Positions 29,506 to 40,883 of a stretch of 64,000 bases of DNA are shown here, in pieces. Source of the stretch: Prorocentrum cordatum. Its lineage: Eukaryota > Sar > Dinophyceae > Prorocentrales > Prorocentraceae. The stretch lies in the NCBI GenBank assembly GCA_963575745.1, contig CAUYUJ010015290.1, positions 259,031 through 323,030 of the forward strand. Direction: 5' to 3'. The position numbers and the translations under genes were made by a program. The notes beneath the pieces were generated by a model, which was not told the DNA's origin, made no database searches, and saw only the letters and a program-made list of their open reading frames with translations. Numbering within the stretch: position 1 is the first letter of the stretch; every line of letters begins with the position of its first letter.

Positions 29506-30870
29506 TGAGGCAGGCTGATGCTGAGGCTGAGGCAGGCTGAGGCTGAGGCAGGCTGAGGCTGAGGCCGAGGCTGAAGGCAGACTGAGGCTGAGGCTGAAGC
29601 AGGCTGAGGCTGAGGCAGGCTGAGGCTGAGGCTGAGGCAGGCTGATGCTGAGGCAGGCTGAGGCTGAGGCTGAGGCTGATGCAGGCTGAGGCTGAGGCAG
29701 GCTGAGGCTGAGGCCAAGGCTGAAGGCAGCTGAGGCTGAGGCTGAGGCTGAGGCTGAGGCTGAGGCAGGCTGAGGCTGAGGCTGAAGGCTGAGGCTGAGG
29801 CTGAGGCTGAGCAGGCTGAGGCTGAGGCTGAGGCAGGCTGAGGCTGAGGCTGAGGCAGGCTGAGGCTGAGGCAGGCTGAGGCTGAGGCCGAGGCTGAAGG
29901 CAGAGGCTGAGGCTGAGGCTGAAGCAGGCTGAGGCTGAGGCTGAGGCAGGCTGATGCTGAGGCAGGCTGATGCTGAGGCAGGCTGAGGCTGAGGCTGAGG
30001 CTGATGCAGGCTGAGGCTGAGGCAGGCTGAGGCTGAGGCCGAGGCTGAAGGCAGACTGAGGCTGAGGCTGAAGCAGGCTGAGGCTGAGGCTGAGGCAGGC
30101 TGAGGCTGAGGCTGAGGCAGGCTGATGCTGATGCTGCAGGCAGGCTGAGGCTGAGGCTGAGGCTGATGCAGGCTGAGGCTGAGGCAGGCTGAGGCTGAGG
30201 CCGAGGCTGAAGGCAGACTGAGGCTGAGGCTGAAGCAGGCTGAGGCTGAAGGCAGGCTGAGGCTGAGGCTGAGGCTGCAGGCTGAGGCTGAGGCTGAGGC
30301 CAGGCTGAGGACTGAGGCAGGCTGAGGCTGAGGCTGGCTGAGGCTGAGGCTGAGGCTGAGGCTGAGGCAGGCTGATGCTGAGGCAGGCTGAGGCTGAGGC
30401 AGGCTGAGGCTGAGGCTGAGGCTGATGCAGGCTGAGGCTGAGGCAGGCTGAGGCGGAGGCCGAGGTTGAAGGCAGACTGAGGCTGAGGCTGAAGCAGGCT
30501 GAGGCTGAGCTGAGGCTGAGGCTGAGGCTGAGGCTGAGGCAGGCTGATGCTGAGGCAGGCTGAGGCTGAGGCTGAGGCTGATGCAGGCTGAGGCTGAGGC
30601 AGGCTGAGGCTGAGGCCGAGGCTGAAGGCAGACTGAGGCTGAGGCTGAAGCAGGCTGAGGCTGAGGCAGGCTGAGGCTGAGGAGGCTGAGGCAGGCTGAG
30701 GCTGAGGCTGAGGCTGAGGCAGGCTGAGGCTGAGGCAGGCTGAGGCTGAGGCCGAGGCTGAAGGCAGACTGAGGCTGAGGCTGAAGCAGGCTGAGGCTGA
30801 GGCTGAGGCAGGCTGAGGCTGAGGCAGGCTGAGGCTGAGGCTGAGGCAGGCTGAGGCTGAGGCTGTGACT
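29506..30870. repeat. GCTGAG / GCAG array in element A
   Basis: (GCTGAG)n punctuated by GCAG and GCTGATGCAG, with a recurrent longer phrase that includes GCCGAGGCTGAAGGCAGAC. The phrase recurs at roughly 200-300 bp, so a higher-order structure exists. Confidence 0.95.
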
Positions 30871-31054
30871 GCGACTGCCGTTGCCACTGCGACTGTCATC
30901 GCGAATGCGACTACGACTGCGAGAACAGCAGAATTCTACAACTGGATTCTCATCCGAATCTTAAGGGGAATGCTTCCAGATATGCTCCTACACATCGCTG
31001 TTAGGTTGCTTTGCCGGGATAATTGAACGTCCGTTTTGTTTTTGTAGGTTTTTT

Positions 31055-32543
31055 ACCTAACAGCGAAGACTGATAGGTTTCTAGTTGACTCAAAAGAGCT
31101 CACAGATCACTCCACAGGGGGGTCTGGGCGGGTGCCGGACAGGGTGCCGCAGAACTCATTTTAAGCCAACAGTCACACACTTCGTGCTCTTCGACTTCCC
31201 AGAACTCCATTCCCGGGCCACATTCTGAATGCCCGGAGCCAACTGTAGGCCACTTCGTGCTCTTCGACTTCCCAGAACTCCATTCCCGGGCCACATTTTG
31301 AATGCCCGGAGCCAACTGTAGGCCACTTCGTGGTCTTCGAGTCCCCAGAACTCCATTCCCGGGCCACATTTTGAATGCCCGGAGCCAACTGTAGGCCACT
31401 TCGTGCTCTTCGAGTTCCCAGAACTCCATTCCCGGGCCACATTTTGAATGCCCGGAGCCAACTGTAGGCCACTTCGTGCTCTTCGAGTTCCCAGAACTCC
31501 ATTCCCGGGCCACATTTTGAATGCCCGTAGCCAACTGTAGGCAACTTCGTGCTCTTCGACTTCCCAGAACTCCCATTCCTGGGCCACATTTTCAGCAGGG
31601 GCAAGAGCACGACGAGGAGGAGGACGAGCAAGACCAGGAGGACGAGGACGAGCAGGAGCAGGACGAGGAGCAGGAGGAGCAGGAGAAGAAGGACGAGCAG
31701 GAGGAGGAGGAGGACGAGCAGGAGGAGGAGGACGACCAGGAGGAGGAGGACGACCAGGAAGAGGAGGAGGAGGAGGAGGAGGAGGGGAGGGGGAGGAGTA
31801 CCAGGAGGAGGAGGAGGAGGAGGAGGAGGAGGAGGAAGAGGAGGAGGAGGAGGAGGAGGACGAGGACGAGGAGGAGGAGGAGGAGGGGGGGGGAGAGTAC
31901 CAGGAGGAGGAGAACGAGGACCACCAGGAGGAGGAGGAGGAGGAGGAGGAGGAGGAGGAGGAGGAGGAGGAGGAGGAGAGAACACCACGAGGAGGAGGAC
32001 GAGCAAGACGAGGAGGACGAGAACGAGGGCGACCAGGAAGAACCAGGAAGAGGAGGAGGAGGAGGAGGAGGGGAGGGGGAGGACTACCAGGAGGAGGAGG
32101 AGGAGGAGGAGGAGGAGGAGGAGGAAGAGGAGGAGGAGGACGAGGAGGAGGAGGAGGAGGAGGACGAGGAGGAGGAGGGGGGGGGAGAGCACCAGGAGGA
32201 GGAGAACGAGGACCACCAGGAGGAGGAGGAGGAGGAGGAGGAGGAGGAGGAGGAGGAGGAGGAGAGAGCACCAGGAGGAGGAGGACGAGCAAGACGAGGA
32301 GGACGAGAACGAGGACGAGCAGGAGGAAGAGGAGGAGGAGGAGGAGGAGGAGGAGGAGGAGCAGGAGAAAAATGATGATGAGGAGGAGGAGGAGGAGGAG
32401 GAGGAGGAGCAGGAGAAAGAGGACGAGCAGGAGGAGCACGAGGACGAGCAGGAGGAGGAGGAGGAGGACGAGCAGGAGGGGAGGGCGGCCGGCTGCCCCG
32501 GCCGGCTCCTACACATGGCTGTTAGGTTGCTTTGCCGGGATAA
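31055..32543 (+). mobile_element. Satellite-bearing element B, ACCTAACAGC family
   Basis: Same ends as A. It sits at the site read as GTAGGTTTTTTGGACGC in units 1-2, with T-run duplication at both borders. The interior has the lead, six 73-bp repeats (31185-31590) and then a ~900 bp GGAGGAGGAC array (31595-32495) in place of the GCTGAG array. The 5' part of the usual tail is lost. Confidence 0.85.
31595..32495. repeat. GGAGGAC polypurine array in element B
   Basis: (GGAGGA)n with GAC, GCA and CCA interruptions, and internal duplications of ~400 bp (CACGAGGAGGAGGACGAGCA near 31607 and 31985, and a variant near 32270). Confidence 0.93.
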
Positions 32544-32770
32544 TTTGGACACACGATTTTGAATTCCTTCCGAAACCGATGGGTTTTGAACGATTTCGGC
32601 ATACGCGTGCGACGACGCGCGCGCGTCTGCACTTCGTCCCATTTTTTGCACCGGATTCTCGCGACGGCACGCGCGCAAGGGCGTTCGACCGATTTCGACA
32701 TGCGCGCGCGCGGAACCCGTTTGGTAGCATTTTGTGAAAATCTTAAACAATCTATGGTTTTCTTGAAAGT

Positions 32771-33640
32771 ACCTAACAGCTTGTTCTGATAGGTTTCTAA
32801 TAGGGTAAAAAGAGAGCAGCAGATGACTCCACAAAGGGGTCTGGGCGGGTGCCGGACAGGGTGCCGCAGAAGTCGTTTTAAGCTAACAGTCACACACTTC
32901 GTGCTCTTCGACCTCCCAGAACTCCATTCCCGGGCCACATTCTGAATGCCCGGAGCCAACTGTAGGCCACTTCGTGCTCTTCGTCCCAGAACTCCTTCCC
33001 GGGACTTCCAACAGGCCAACTCCATTCCCGGGCCACATTTTGGATGCCCGGAGCCAACTGTAGGCCACTTCGTGCTCTCGAGTCCCAGAACTCCATTCCG
33101 GCCACATTCGAATGCCGGAGCCAAATGTAGGCCACTCGTGTTTTTCTAGTTCCCAGAACTCCATTCCTGGGCCACATTTTGAATGCTGAGGCAGGCTGAG
33201 GCTGAGGCTGAGGCAGGCTGAGGCTGAGGCAGGCTGAGGCTGAGGCGAGGCTGAAGGCAGACTGAGGCTGAGGCTGAAGCAGACTGAGGCTGAGGCTGAG
33301 GCAGGCTGAGGCTGAGGCTGAGCAGGCTGATGCTGAGGCAGGCTGAGGCTGAGGCTGAGGCTGATGCAGGCTGAGGCTGAGGCAGGCTGAGGCTGAGGCC
33401 GAGGCTGAAGGCAGACTGAGGCTGAGGCTTGAGGCAGGCTGAGGCTGAGCAGGCTGCTGAGGCTGAGGCTGAGGCTGAGGCTGTGACTGCGACTGCCGTT
33501 GCCGCTGGGACTGTCATCGCGAATGCGACTACGACTGCGAGAACAGCAGAATTCTACAACTGGATTTTCATCTGAATCTTAAGGGGAATGCTTTCATATA
33601 TGCTTCTACACATCGCTGTTAGGTTGCTTCGCCGGGATAA
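32771..33640 (+). mobile_element. Satellite-bearing element C, ACCTAACAGC family
   Basis: It starts ACCTAACAGCTTGTTCTGAT and ends GCTTCGCCGGGATAA. The flanks join to TATGGTTTTCTT..TTTCGCAAGAGC, which is uninterrupted in units 1 and 2. The interior has a decayed 73-bp array (32880-33175) with small deletions, a 300-bp GCTGAG array and the standard tail. It looks older or more decayed than A. Confidence 0.82.
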
Positions 33641-33755
33641 TTTCGCAAGAGCTTGCGCGTACACTTTTTCAGCAAATCAGTGTTGCGAAACCATGTGTTT
33701 TTGTAGTTTTTTTTGGAAACTCGATTGCGAAATCCTTCCGGCACCGAAGGTTTTT

Positions 33756-34711
33756 ACCTAACAGCTCTTGCTGATAGGTTTCTAGTGGTCTCAAAAGAAA
33801 GCATCATGACTCCTCAGGGGGGTCTGGGCGGGACCCGGACAGGCTGCCGCCGAAGCTGCCGCCGAAGCCGAAATCGCTTGGGACATCCTCGCAAAATCGC
33901 TCTTGGTGCTCCCAGAACTCCATTCCCGGGCCACATTTTGGATGCCCGGAGCCAACTGTAGGCCACTTCGTGCTCTTCGACTTCCCAGAACTCCATTCCC
34001 GGGCCACATTTTGGATGCCCGGAGCCAACTGTAGGCCACTTCGTGCTCTTCGATTTCCCAGAACTCCATTCCCGGGCCACATTTTGGATGCCCGGAGCCA
34101 ACTGTAGGCCACTTCGTGCTCTTCAAGTTCCCAGAACTCCATTCCTGGGCATGATTTTGAATGCCCGGAGCCAACTGTAGGCCACTTAGTGTTCTTCTAG
34201 TTCCCAGAACTCCATTCCTGGGCCACATTGAATGCTGCAGGCTGATGCTGAGGCAGGCTGAGGCTGAGGCAGGCTGAGGCTGAGGCCGAGGCTGAAGGCA
34301 GACTGAGGCTGAGGCTGAAGCAGACTGAGGCTGAGGCTGAGGCAGGCTGAGGCTGAGGCTGAAGCAGGCTGATGCTGAGGCAGGCTGAGGCTGAGGCTGA
34401 GGCTGATGCAGGCTGAGGCTGAGGCAGGCTGAGGCTGAGGCCGAGGCTGAAGGCAGACTGAGGCTGAGGCTGAAGCAGGCTGAGGCTGAGGCTGAGGCAG
34501 GCTGAGGCTGAGGCAGGCTGAGGCTGAGGCTGAGGCAGGCTGAGGCTGAGGCTGTGACTGCGACTGCCGTTGCCGCTGCGACTGTCATCGCGAATGCGAC
34601 TACGACTGCGAGAACAGCAGAATTCGACAACTGGATTTTCATCTGAATCTTAAGGGGAATGCTTTCAAATATGTTTCTACACATCGCTGTTAGGTTGCTT
34701 TGCCGGGATAA
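33756..34711 (+). mobile_element. Satellite-bearing element D, ACCTAACAGC family
   Basis: It starts ACCTAACAGCTCTTGCTGAT and ends TTTGCCGGGATAA, flanked by TT at 33754-33755 and 34712-34713. The empty site GAAGGTTTTTGAAGGATTTC is intact in units 1-3. The interior has an altered lead (GACCCGGACAGGCTGCCGCC), four or five 73-bp repeats (33900-34230), a 320-bp GCTGAG array and the tail. Confidence 0.85.
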
Positions 34712-34971
34712 TTGAAGGATTTCGGCATGCGCGCGAGACGACGCGCGCGTGTGCACTTAGTCTCTCTTTTTTTGCAAAGGATCCGTGAAAAAGTGTTATA
34801 TTAGAACAAAAGATGTCCCCGCGTATCCTTTTTTACAAGGGAACCTCAAAGGGGTTGATACCGGCCCCACTGGGATAGTGTAAATTCATGTTTAGAATGG
34901 ACATGTGGTCAGAATCATATATGGTTTACATACCCGAAAAGGGGGTGTATAACGCCGGGGCGGGGGGGGGG

Positions 34972-36258
34972 TAGAGTCTATTCTGTTTTTAGAAAAGAAA
35001 ATCTATGTGGTGCAATTAATCACTTGCTCAAGTTGAGGCTGTCCTCTCCACTGCTCGCGCAAACATCCCACCCTCCCACCCGCAACTTGGTTTGCAAAAC
35101 CTCGTAAGACCGACTACGACGACACCGACGACGTCCCCGACGACTTCGACGACGACAACGACGCCAACGCCGACGACGACGAAGACGACGACGACGACGC
35201 CAACGAAGGCGACGACGAGGGAGGAGGAAAGACGACGACGGCGACAACGACGACAACGATGACAACGACGAGGGAGGAGGGAGGACGGCGACGACGCGAA
35301 CGACGACGAAGGAGGACGGACGGCGACGCTGACGACGACAACGACGAGGGAGGAGGGAATACGACGACGACAACGACGACGACGACGGCGACGAAATAGA
35401 ACCGACGACGAGACGCCGACGACGGACGGCGACGACGACGTGGGAGGAGGAGGACGGACGACCACGGCGACAACGACGACGGAAACGACCACGACGCCAA
35501 AGAGGACGACGACGACGAACACGAGAAAAGACAGAGGACGACGTAGGCGACGACGACGACGACGACGCGGGAGGAGGGAGGACGGACGACGACGACGACG
35601 ACGACGCAAGAGCGCGCGCGCACGCTTTTGTTGAAAATCCGTGTTGCGAAACCTTAGGTTTTTGTAGGTTTTTTGGACGCACGATTTTGAAATCCTTCCG
35701 AAACCGATGGGTTTTGAAGGTTTTCGGCGTACGCCCGCGACGACGCGCGCGTCTGCACTTCGTCCAATTTTTTGCATCGGATTCTCGCGACGGCACACGA
35801 GCAAGGGCGTTCGACAGATTTCGACATGCGCGCGCGCGAAGCCCGTTTGGTAGCATTTTGTGAAAATCTTGAAAAACCTATGGTTTTCTTAAGATTTCGC
35901 AAGAGCTCGCGCGGAAGCTTTTTTAGCAAATCAGTGTTGCGAAACCGTGTGTTTTTGTATGTGTTTTGGAAACTCGATTGCGAAATCCTTCCGGCACCGG
36001 AGGTTTTTGAAGGATTTCGGCATGCGCGCGCGACGACGCGCGCTTGTGCACTTCGTCCCATTTTTTGCAAGGGATTTGCGAAAAAGTGTTATGTTATAAC
36101 AAAAAATGTCACCGCATAGTGTTTTTTACAAACGAACCTCAGGGGGGGGATATCGGTTTGGCTGGGATGATGCGATTTCATATTTAAGATGGACGAGTGT
36201 GCAGAATCATATATGGTTTACATACCCGACAAGGGGAACGGATAAGCCCGGGGGGGGG
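34972..36258 (+). repeat. Macrosatellite unit 1
   Basis: Begins at TAGAGTCTATT; 1287 bp. Contains the GAC array (35110-35620), the GCAAGAGCGCGCGCGCACGC block, two ~280 bp monomers and the G-rich end. No element insertion. Confidence 0.9.
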
Positions 36259-37513
36259 TAGAGTCTATTCTCCTTTTAGAAAGGAGAATCAACTCTGCTG
36301 AACTTGAAGTCGTCATCTCCACTGCTCGCGCAAACATCCCACCCACCCACCCGCAACTTGGTTTGCAAAACCTGTTAAGACCGACTACGACGACACCGAC
36401 GACAACGACTAGGACGACACCGACGACGTCTCCGACGACTTCGACGACGACAACGACGCCGACGCCGACGCCGACGAAGACGACGACGACGCCAACGACG
36501 ACAACGACGGCAACGACGAGGGAGGAGGGAGGACGGCGACGACGCGAACGACGACGAAGGAGGAAGGACGGCGACGCCGACGACGACAACGACGAGGGAG
36601 GAGGGAAGACGACGACGACAACGACGACAACGACGGCGACGAAATAGGAGGGACGACGACGATACGCCGACGACGGACGACGACGACGACGTGGGAGGAG
36701 GAGAAAGGACGACCACGGCGGCAACGACGACGGAAACGACCACGACGCCAAAGAGGACGACGACGACGAACACGAGAAAAGACAGAGGACGACGTAGGCG
36801 ACGACGACGACGACGCGGGAGGAGGGATGACGGCGACGACGACGACGACGATGACGCAAAAGCGCGCGCGCACGCTTTTGTTGAAAATCCGTGTTGCGAA
36901 ATCTTAGGTTTTTGTATGTTTTTTGGACGCACGATTTTGAAATCCTTCCGAAACCGATGGGTTTTGAAGGTTTTCGGCATACGCCCGCGACGACGCGCGC
37001 GTCTGCACTTCGTCCCATTTTTTGCATAGGATTTTCGCGACGGCACACGCGCAAGGGCGTTCGACAGTTTTCGACATGAGCGCGCGCGAAGCCCGTTTGG
37101 TAGCATTTTGTGAAAATCTTGAAAACACTATGGTTTTCTTAAAATTTCGCAAGAGCTCGCGCGGAAGCTTTTTTAGCAAATCAGTGTTGCGAAACCCTGT
37201 GTTTTGGCATGTTTTTTGGAAACTCGATGGCGAAATCCTTCCGGCACCGAAGGTTTTTGAAGGATTTCGGCATGCGCGCGCGACGACGCGCGCGTGTGCA
37301 CTTCGTCCCATTTCTTGCAAGGGATTCGCGAAAAAGTGTTAAATTAAAACAAAAAATGTCACCGCATAGTGTTTTTTACAAGGGAACCTCAAGGGGGGGA
37401 TACCGGTTTGGCTGGGATGATGTGATTCCATATTTAGGATGGACGAGTATGCCGAATATATATATATATATGAAATTATACTATCCCAGGGGGAAGCGTT
37501 AAGTCGGGGGGGG
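36259..37513 (+). repeat. Macrosatellite unit 2
   Basis: 1255 bp, same order as unit 1; GAC array at 36380-36860. Confidence 0.9.
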
Positions 37514-38943
37514 TAGAGTCTATTCTCTTTTTAGAAAGGAGAATTCACTTTGACCGTCTTGAAGCTGTCCTCTCCACTGCTCGTGCAAACATCCCACCCT
37601 CCCACCCTCAACTTGGTCGCAAGACCTTTTACGACAAGACCGTAACGGTAAGTACCACATGGCACTTGGCCACGACACCGACGCCGGCGAAGACAACAAC
37701 AACGACGACGACGGCGCCGCCGACACCGACTACGACGACACCGACGACAACGACGACGACGACGACACCGACGACGACGACGACGCCGACGACGACGACG
37801 ATGACAACGCCGACGACGACGATGACGACCACGGCGACAACGACGACGCCGACGCCGACGACGACGAAGACAACGACGACGACGACGGCGACGACAACGA
37901 CGCCGCCAACGAAGACGACGACGACGACGAGGGAGGAGGGAGGACGACGACGGCGACAATGACGACAACGACGAGGGAGGAGGGAGGACGGATACGACGC
38001 GAACGACGAAGAAGGAGGAAGGACGGCGACGCCGACGACGACAATGACGAGGGAGGAGGGAAGACGACGACGACGACGACGACGACGGCGACGAAATAGG
38101 AGGGACGACGACGAGACGCCGACGACGGACGACGACGTCGAGGGAAGAGGAAACGATGACCACGGCGACAACGACGACGGAAACGACCACGACGCCAAAG
38201 AGGACGACGACGACGAACACGAGGAAAGACAGAGGACGACGTCGGCGACGACGACGACGACGACGCGGGAGGAGGGAGGACGGCGACGACGACGACGACC
38301 ACGACGACGACGACGCAAGAGCGCGCGCGCACGCTTTTGTTGAAAATCCGTATTGCGAAGCCTTGTGTTTTTGTACGTTTTCTGGATACATGATTTTGAA
38401 ATCCTTCCGAAACCGATGGGTTTTGAAGGATTTCGGCATACGCGCGCGACGACGCGAGCATCTGACCTCCGTCCCATTCTTTGCAAAGGATTCCCGCGAC
38501 GGCACACGCGCAAGGGCGTTCGACAGATTTCGACATGAGCGCGCGCGAAGCCCGTTTGGCAGCATTTTGTGAAAATCTGGAAAAACCTAGAGCTCGCGCG
38601 TAAGCTTTTTTAGAACATCAGTGTTGCGAAACCGTGTGTGTTTGTATGTTTTTTAGGAACTCGATTGCGAAATCCTTCCGACACCGAAGGTTTTTGAAGG
38701 ATTTCGGCATGCGCGCGCGACGACGCGCGCGTGTGCACTTCGTCCAATGTTTTACAAGGGGTTTGTGAAAAAGTGTTATGTTAGAACAAAAGATGTCCCC
38801 GCGTATCGTTTTTTACAAGGGAGCCTCAGGGGGGGAGCCCGGTTGGCCTGGGACATTGTGATTTCATATTTAAGATGAATATGTGGTTAGAATCATATGT
38901 GATCTACATAGGACGCGGGGGTAGTGATGACGGCGGGGGGGGG
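37514..38943 (+). repeat. Macrosatellite unit 3
   Basis: 1430 bp, longer mainly because of its GAC array (37670-38330). The segment around CTATGGTTTTCTTAAGATTTC is shortened here, so site C is not preserved. Confidence 0.9.
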
Positions 38944-39273
38944 TAGAGTCTATATCTCTTTTAGAAGGGAGAATCAATCACTTGCTCAATTTGAAGCTGT
39001 CCTCTCCACTGCTCGTGCAAACATCCCACCCTCCCACCCTCAACTTGGTCGCAAGACCTCTTCAGACCGTGACGGTGGGTACCAAATGGCACTTGGCAAC
39101 GACACCGACGCCGACGACGACAGCGACAACGACGATGACGCCGCCGACAACGACTACGACGACACCGACGACGTCTCCAACGACTTCGACGACGACGACA
39201 ACGACGACGACAACACCGACGACTACGACGCCGACGCTGACGACGACGACGATGACAACACCGACAACGACGA

Positions 39274-39305
<32 letters not shown>

Positions 39306-39817
39306 AAGACGACGACGGCGACGACGAAGACGACGACGACGACGTCGCCAACGAAGACGACGACGACGAGGGAGGAGGGAGGACGACGGCGGCGACGACA
39401 ACGACGAGGGAGGAGGGACGACGACGACGACGACGGCGACGAAATAGGAGGGACAACGACGAAACGCCGACAAAGACGACGAGGGAGGAAGGACGACCAC
39501 GGCGACAACGACGACGGAAACGACGACGACGCCATGACGACGACGAGGAAAGACAGAGGACGACGACGGCGACGACGACGAGGGAGGAGGGAGGACGGCG
39601 ACGACGACGACGACGCAAGAGCGCGGGCGCACGCTTTTGTTGAAAATCCGTGTTGTGAAACCTTGTGTTTCTGTATGTTTTTTGGACACGCGATTTTGAA
39701 ATCCTTCCGAAACCCAAGGTTTTTGAAGGATTTCGGCATGCGCGCGCGATGACGCGCGCGTCTGCACTTCGTCCCGTTTTTTGCAGAGGATTCTCGCGAC
39801 GGCACGCGCGCAATGGC
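38944..39817 (+). repeat. Macrosatellite unit 4, truncated
   Basis: Runs from TAGAGTCTATA through the GAC array (39093-39630) and the first ~280 bp monomer. It stops at GGCACGCGCGCAATGGCG, followed by GTGGTGCAATC repeats. Confidence 0.88.
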
Positions 39818-39943
39818 GTTATGTGGTGCAATCTACGCGGTGCAATCGACGTGGTGCAATCAGTGTGATGCAAAATAGGTTGTGCAATCTATGTTTTGTA
39901 TCCTTTGTGGAGCAGTATATATATATATATGTGTGTGTGTGTG
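39818..39943. repeat. GTGGTGCAATC repeats and TA/TG microsatellite
   Basis: Four or five copies of GTGGTGCAATC variants, then (TA)n(TG)n immediately before R2. Confidence 0.85.
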
Positions 39944-40868
39944 TTCCTCTTCCTATATTTTTATAAGCCCGGGCGGGGGGAAAACCCGTCCCCCCCCCCC
40001 TAAAACCGGACCCGCGGGATCTGGAGCTTTGGGACCCTCCGGACGGGCCTCGAAGCGGCCCTCTGGGCCTCGCAGGGCGTTTTGCCAAGCCTTCGCAGCA
40101 CACCCAGGGCGATCAGGGGGGTCACAGGAGACGTCCCAAAGACCCCCAAAACAACACAAGAGCGCTCCAAGAAGCCGTCATACCCCGAAAGATCGCTCCA
40201 AAACGTACCAAGAGGCCTCCAATAGCACCCCCAAGAAGGCCCCAAGAGGGAAACATCATTGATTCTATGTAGGTTTTTGGTGCATTTGGGGTTATCCTCT
40301 TGTCGGCTTCCCGACACTCCAAGACGGCGGTCTCCTAGGCGTCCGAAGCCGCCTGGGCGGCTCCAAAATCGCCCCACAACCATCCGAAAGGGCTTCCAGG
40401 CAGTCCAAGGGAGCCCCAAAACAGCACAACAGGAGTCCAAAATGGCCTTAAGAGAGAGCACCATGGCGGCCCAAGATGGCCCCAAGACACCCTCCGAAGC
40501 ATTCCAAATCGTGACTGGGGCGTTCAGGGAGACCGCGGTTAGAGGTAGGTTGGCCTTAGGAGCCCGCAGGAGGCCTCCAGAAGGCTTTAAAAGAGCCTGA
40601 GAACTTTGGTGAGGCCCCCAGAGGCTCTCCAAGGAGGAGCCTCCGCAAAAAGAGCTAAGCAGGATGGGGATAATGCCCAGGGTATGGCGAGAATGAGGAA
40701 AAATAAGCATGGAGGAAGGATAACGAACAATATGATTATAACGGCGATGCCAGAAAAGGCAGCAAGGAGTTATCGCTAAATTGTCGGCTTGACCTTCCTG
40801 CCATTTCCGCCTGCATACCAAACTTCAAGGACCAAGGTGCATGGCGCGAAGCGCCACTGCAGTCTTGT
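39944..40868 (+). mobile_element. R repeat, copy R2
   Basis: Starts TTCCTCTTCCTATATTTTTA, ends CACTGCAGTCTTGT followed by GTGTGTATATATATA. Same order of blocks as R3 and the complement of R1. No coding capacity. Confidence 0.75.
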
Positions 40869-40883
40869 GTGTGTATATATATA

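Larger units (their letters stand above)
28963..31022 (+). mobile_element. Satellite-bearing element A, ACCTAACAGC family
   Basis: It starts ACCTAACAGCGAAGACTGAT and ends GCTGTTAGG..GCCGGGATAA. It is flanked by TT on both sides (28961-28962 and 31023-31024), and units 1-3 keep the empty site GCTTTTGTTGAAAATCC. The interior comprises a ~130 bp lead, six 73-bp repeats (29094-29505), a ~1.36 kb GCTGAG-type array (29506-30870) and a ~150 bp tail (CTGCGACTGCCG and so on). No coding capacity; the 605-codon minus-strand frame is the array. Confidence 0.85.
28070..34971 (+). repeat. Macrosatellite unit 0, interrupted by elements A-D
   Basis: After removing A-D (5375 bp in all), about 1.5 kb remains that aligns with units 1-4 in order. 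The parts are a CAAACATCCCACCCACC lead, a GAC array, GCAAGAGCGCGCGCGCACGC, two related ~280 bp GTTGCGAAACC..CACTTCGTCCC monomers and a G-rich end before TAGAGTCTATT. Confidence 0.85.

Noticed and set aside
29082-30899. 605-codon minus-strand frame (Ala/Ser/Leu/Gln-rich)
   Set aside because: It is the GCTGAG array of element A read in phase; composition follows the repeat and the frame enters the 73-bp satellite.
31594-32500. CRISPR-like or minisatellite array with spacers
   Set aside because: Units are low-complexity GGA/GAC without constant repeat and unique spacers.
31156-32834. 427- and 553-codon minus-strand frames rich in Leu, Ser and Pro
   Set aside because: They read through the GGAGGAC array of element B and the 73-bp satellite; no domain.
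28963-34711. Helitron identity for elements A-D
   Set aside because: Ends lack TC..CTRR and insertion is not between A and T; TT duplications are present.
40439-40446. Second spliced-leader relic suggested by CCATTTTGG
   Set aside because: Only about 8-9 bases match and the site is inside an R repeat.
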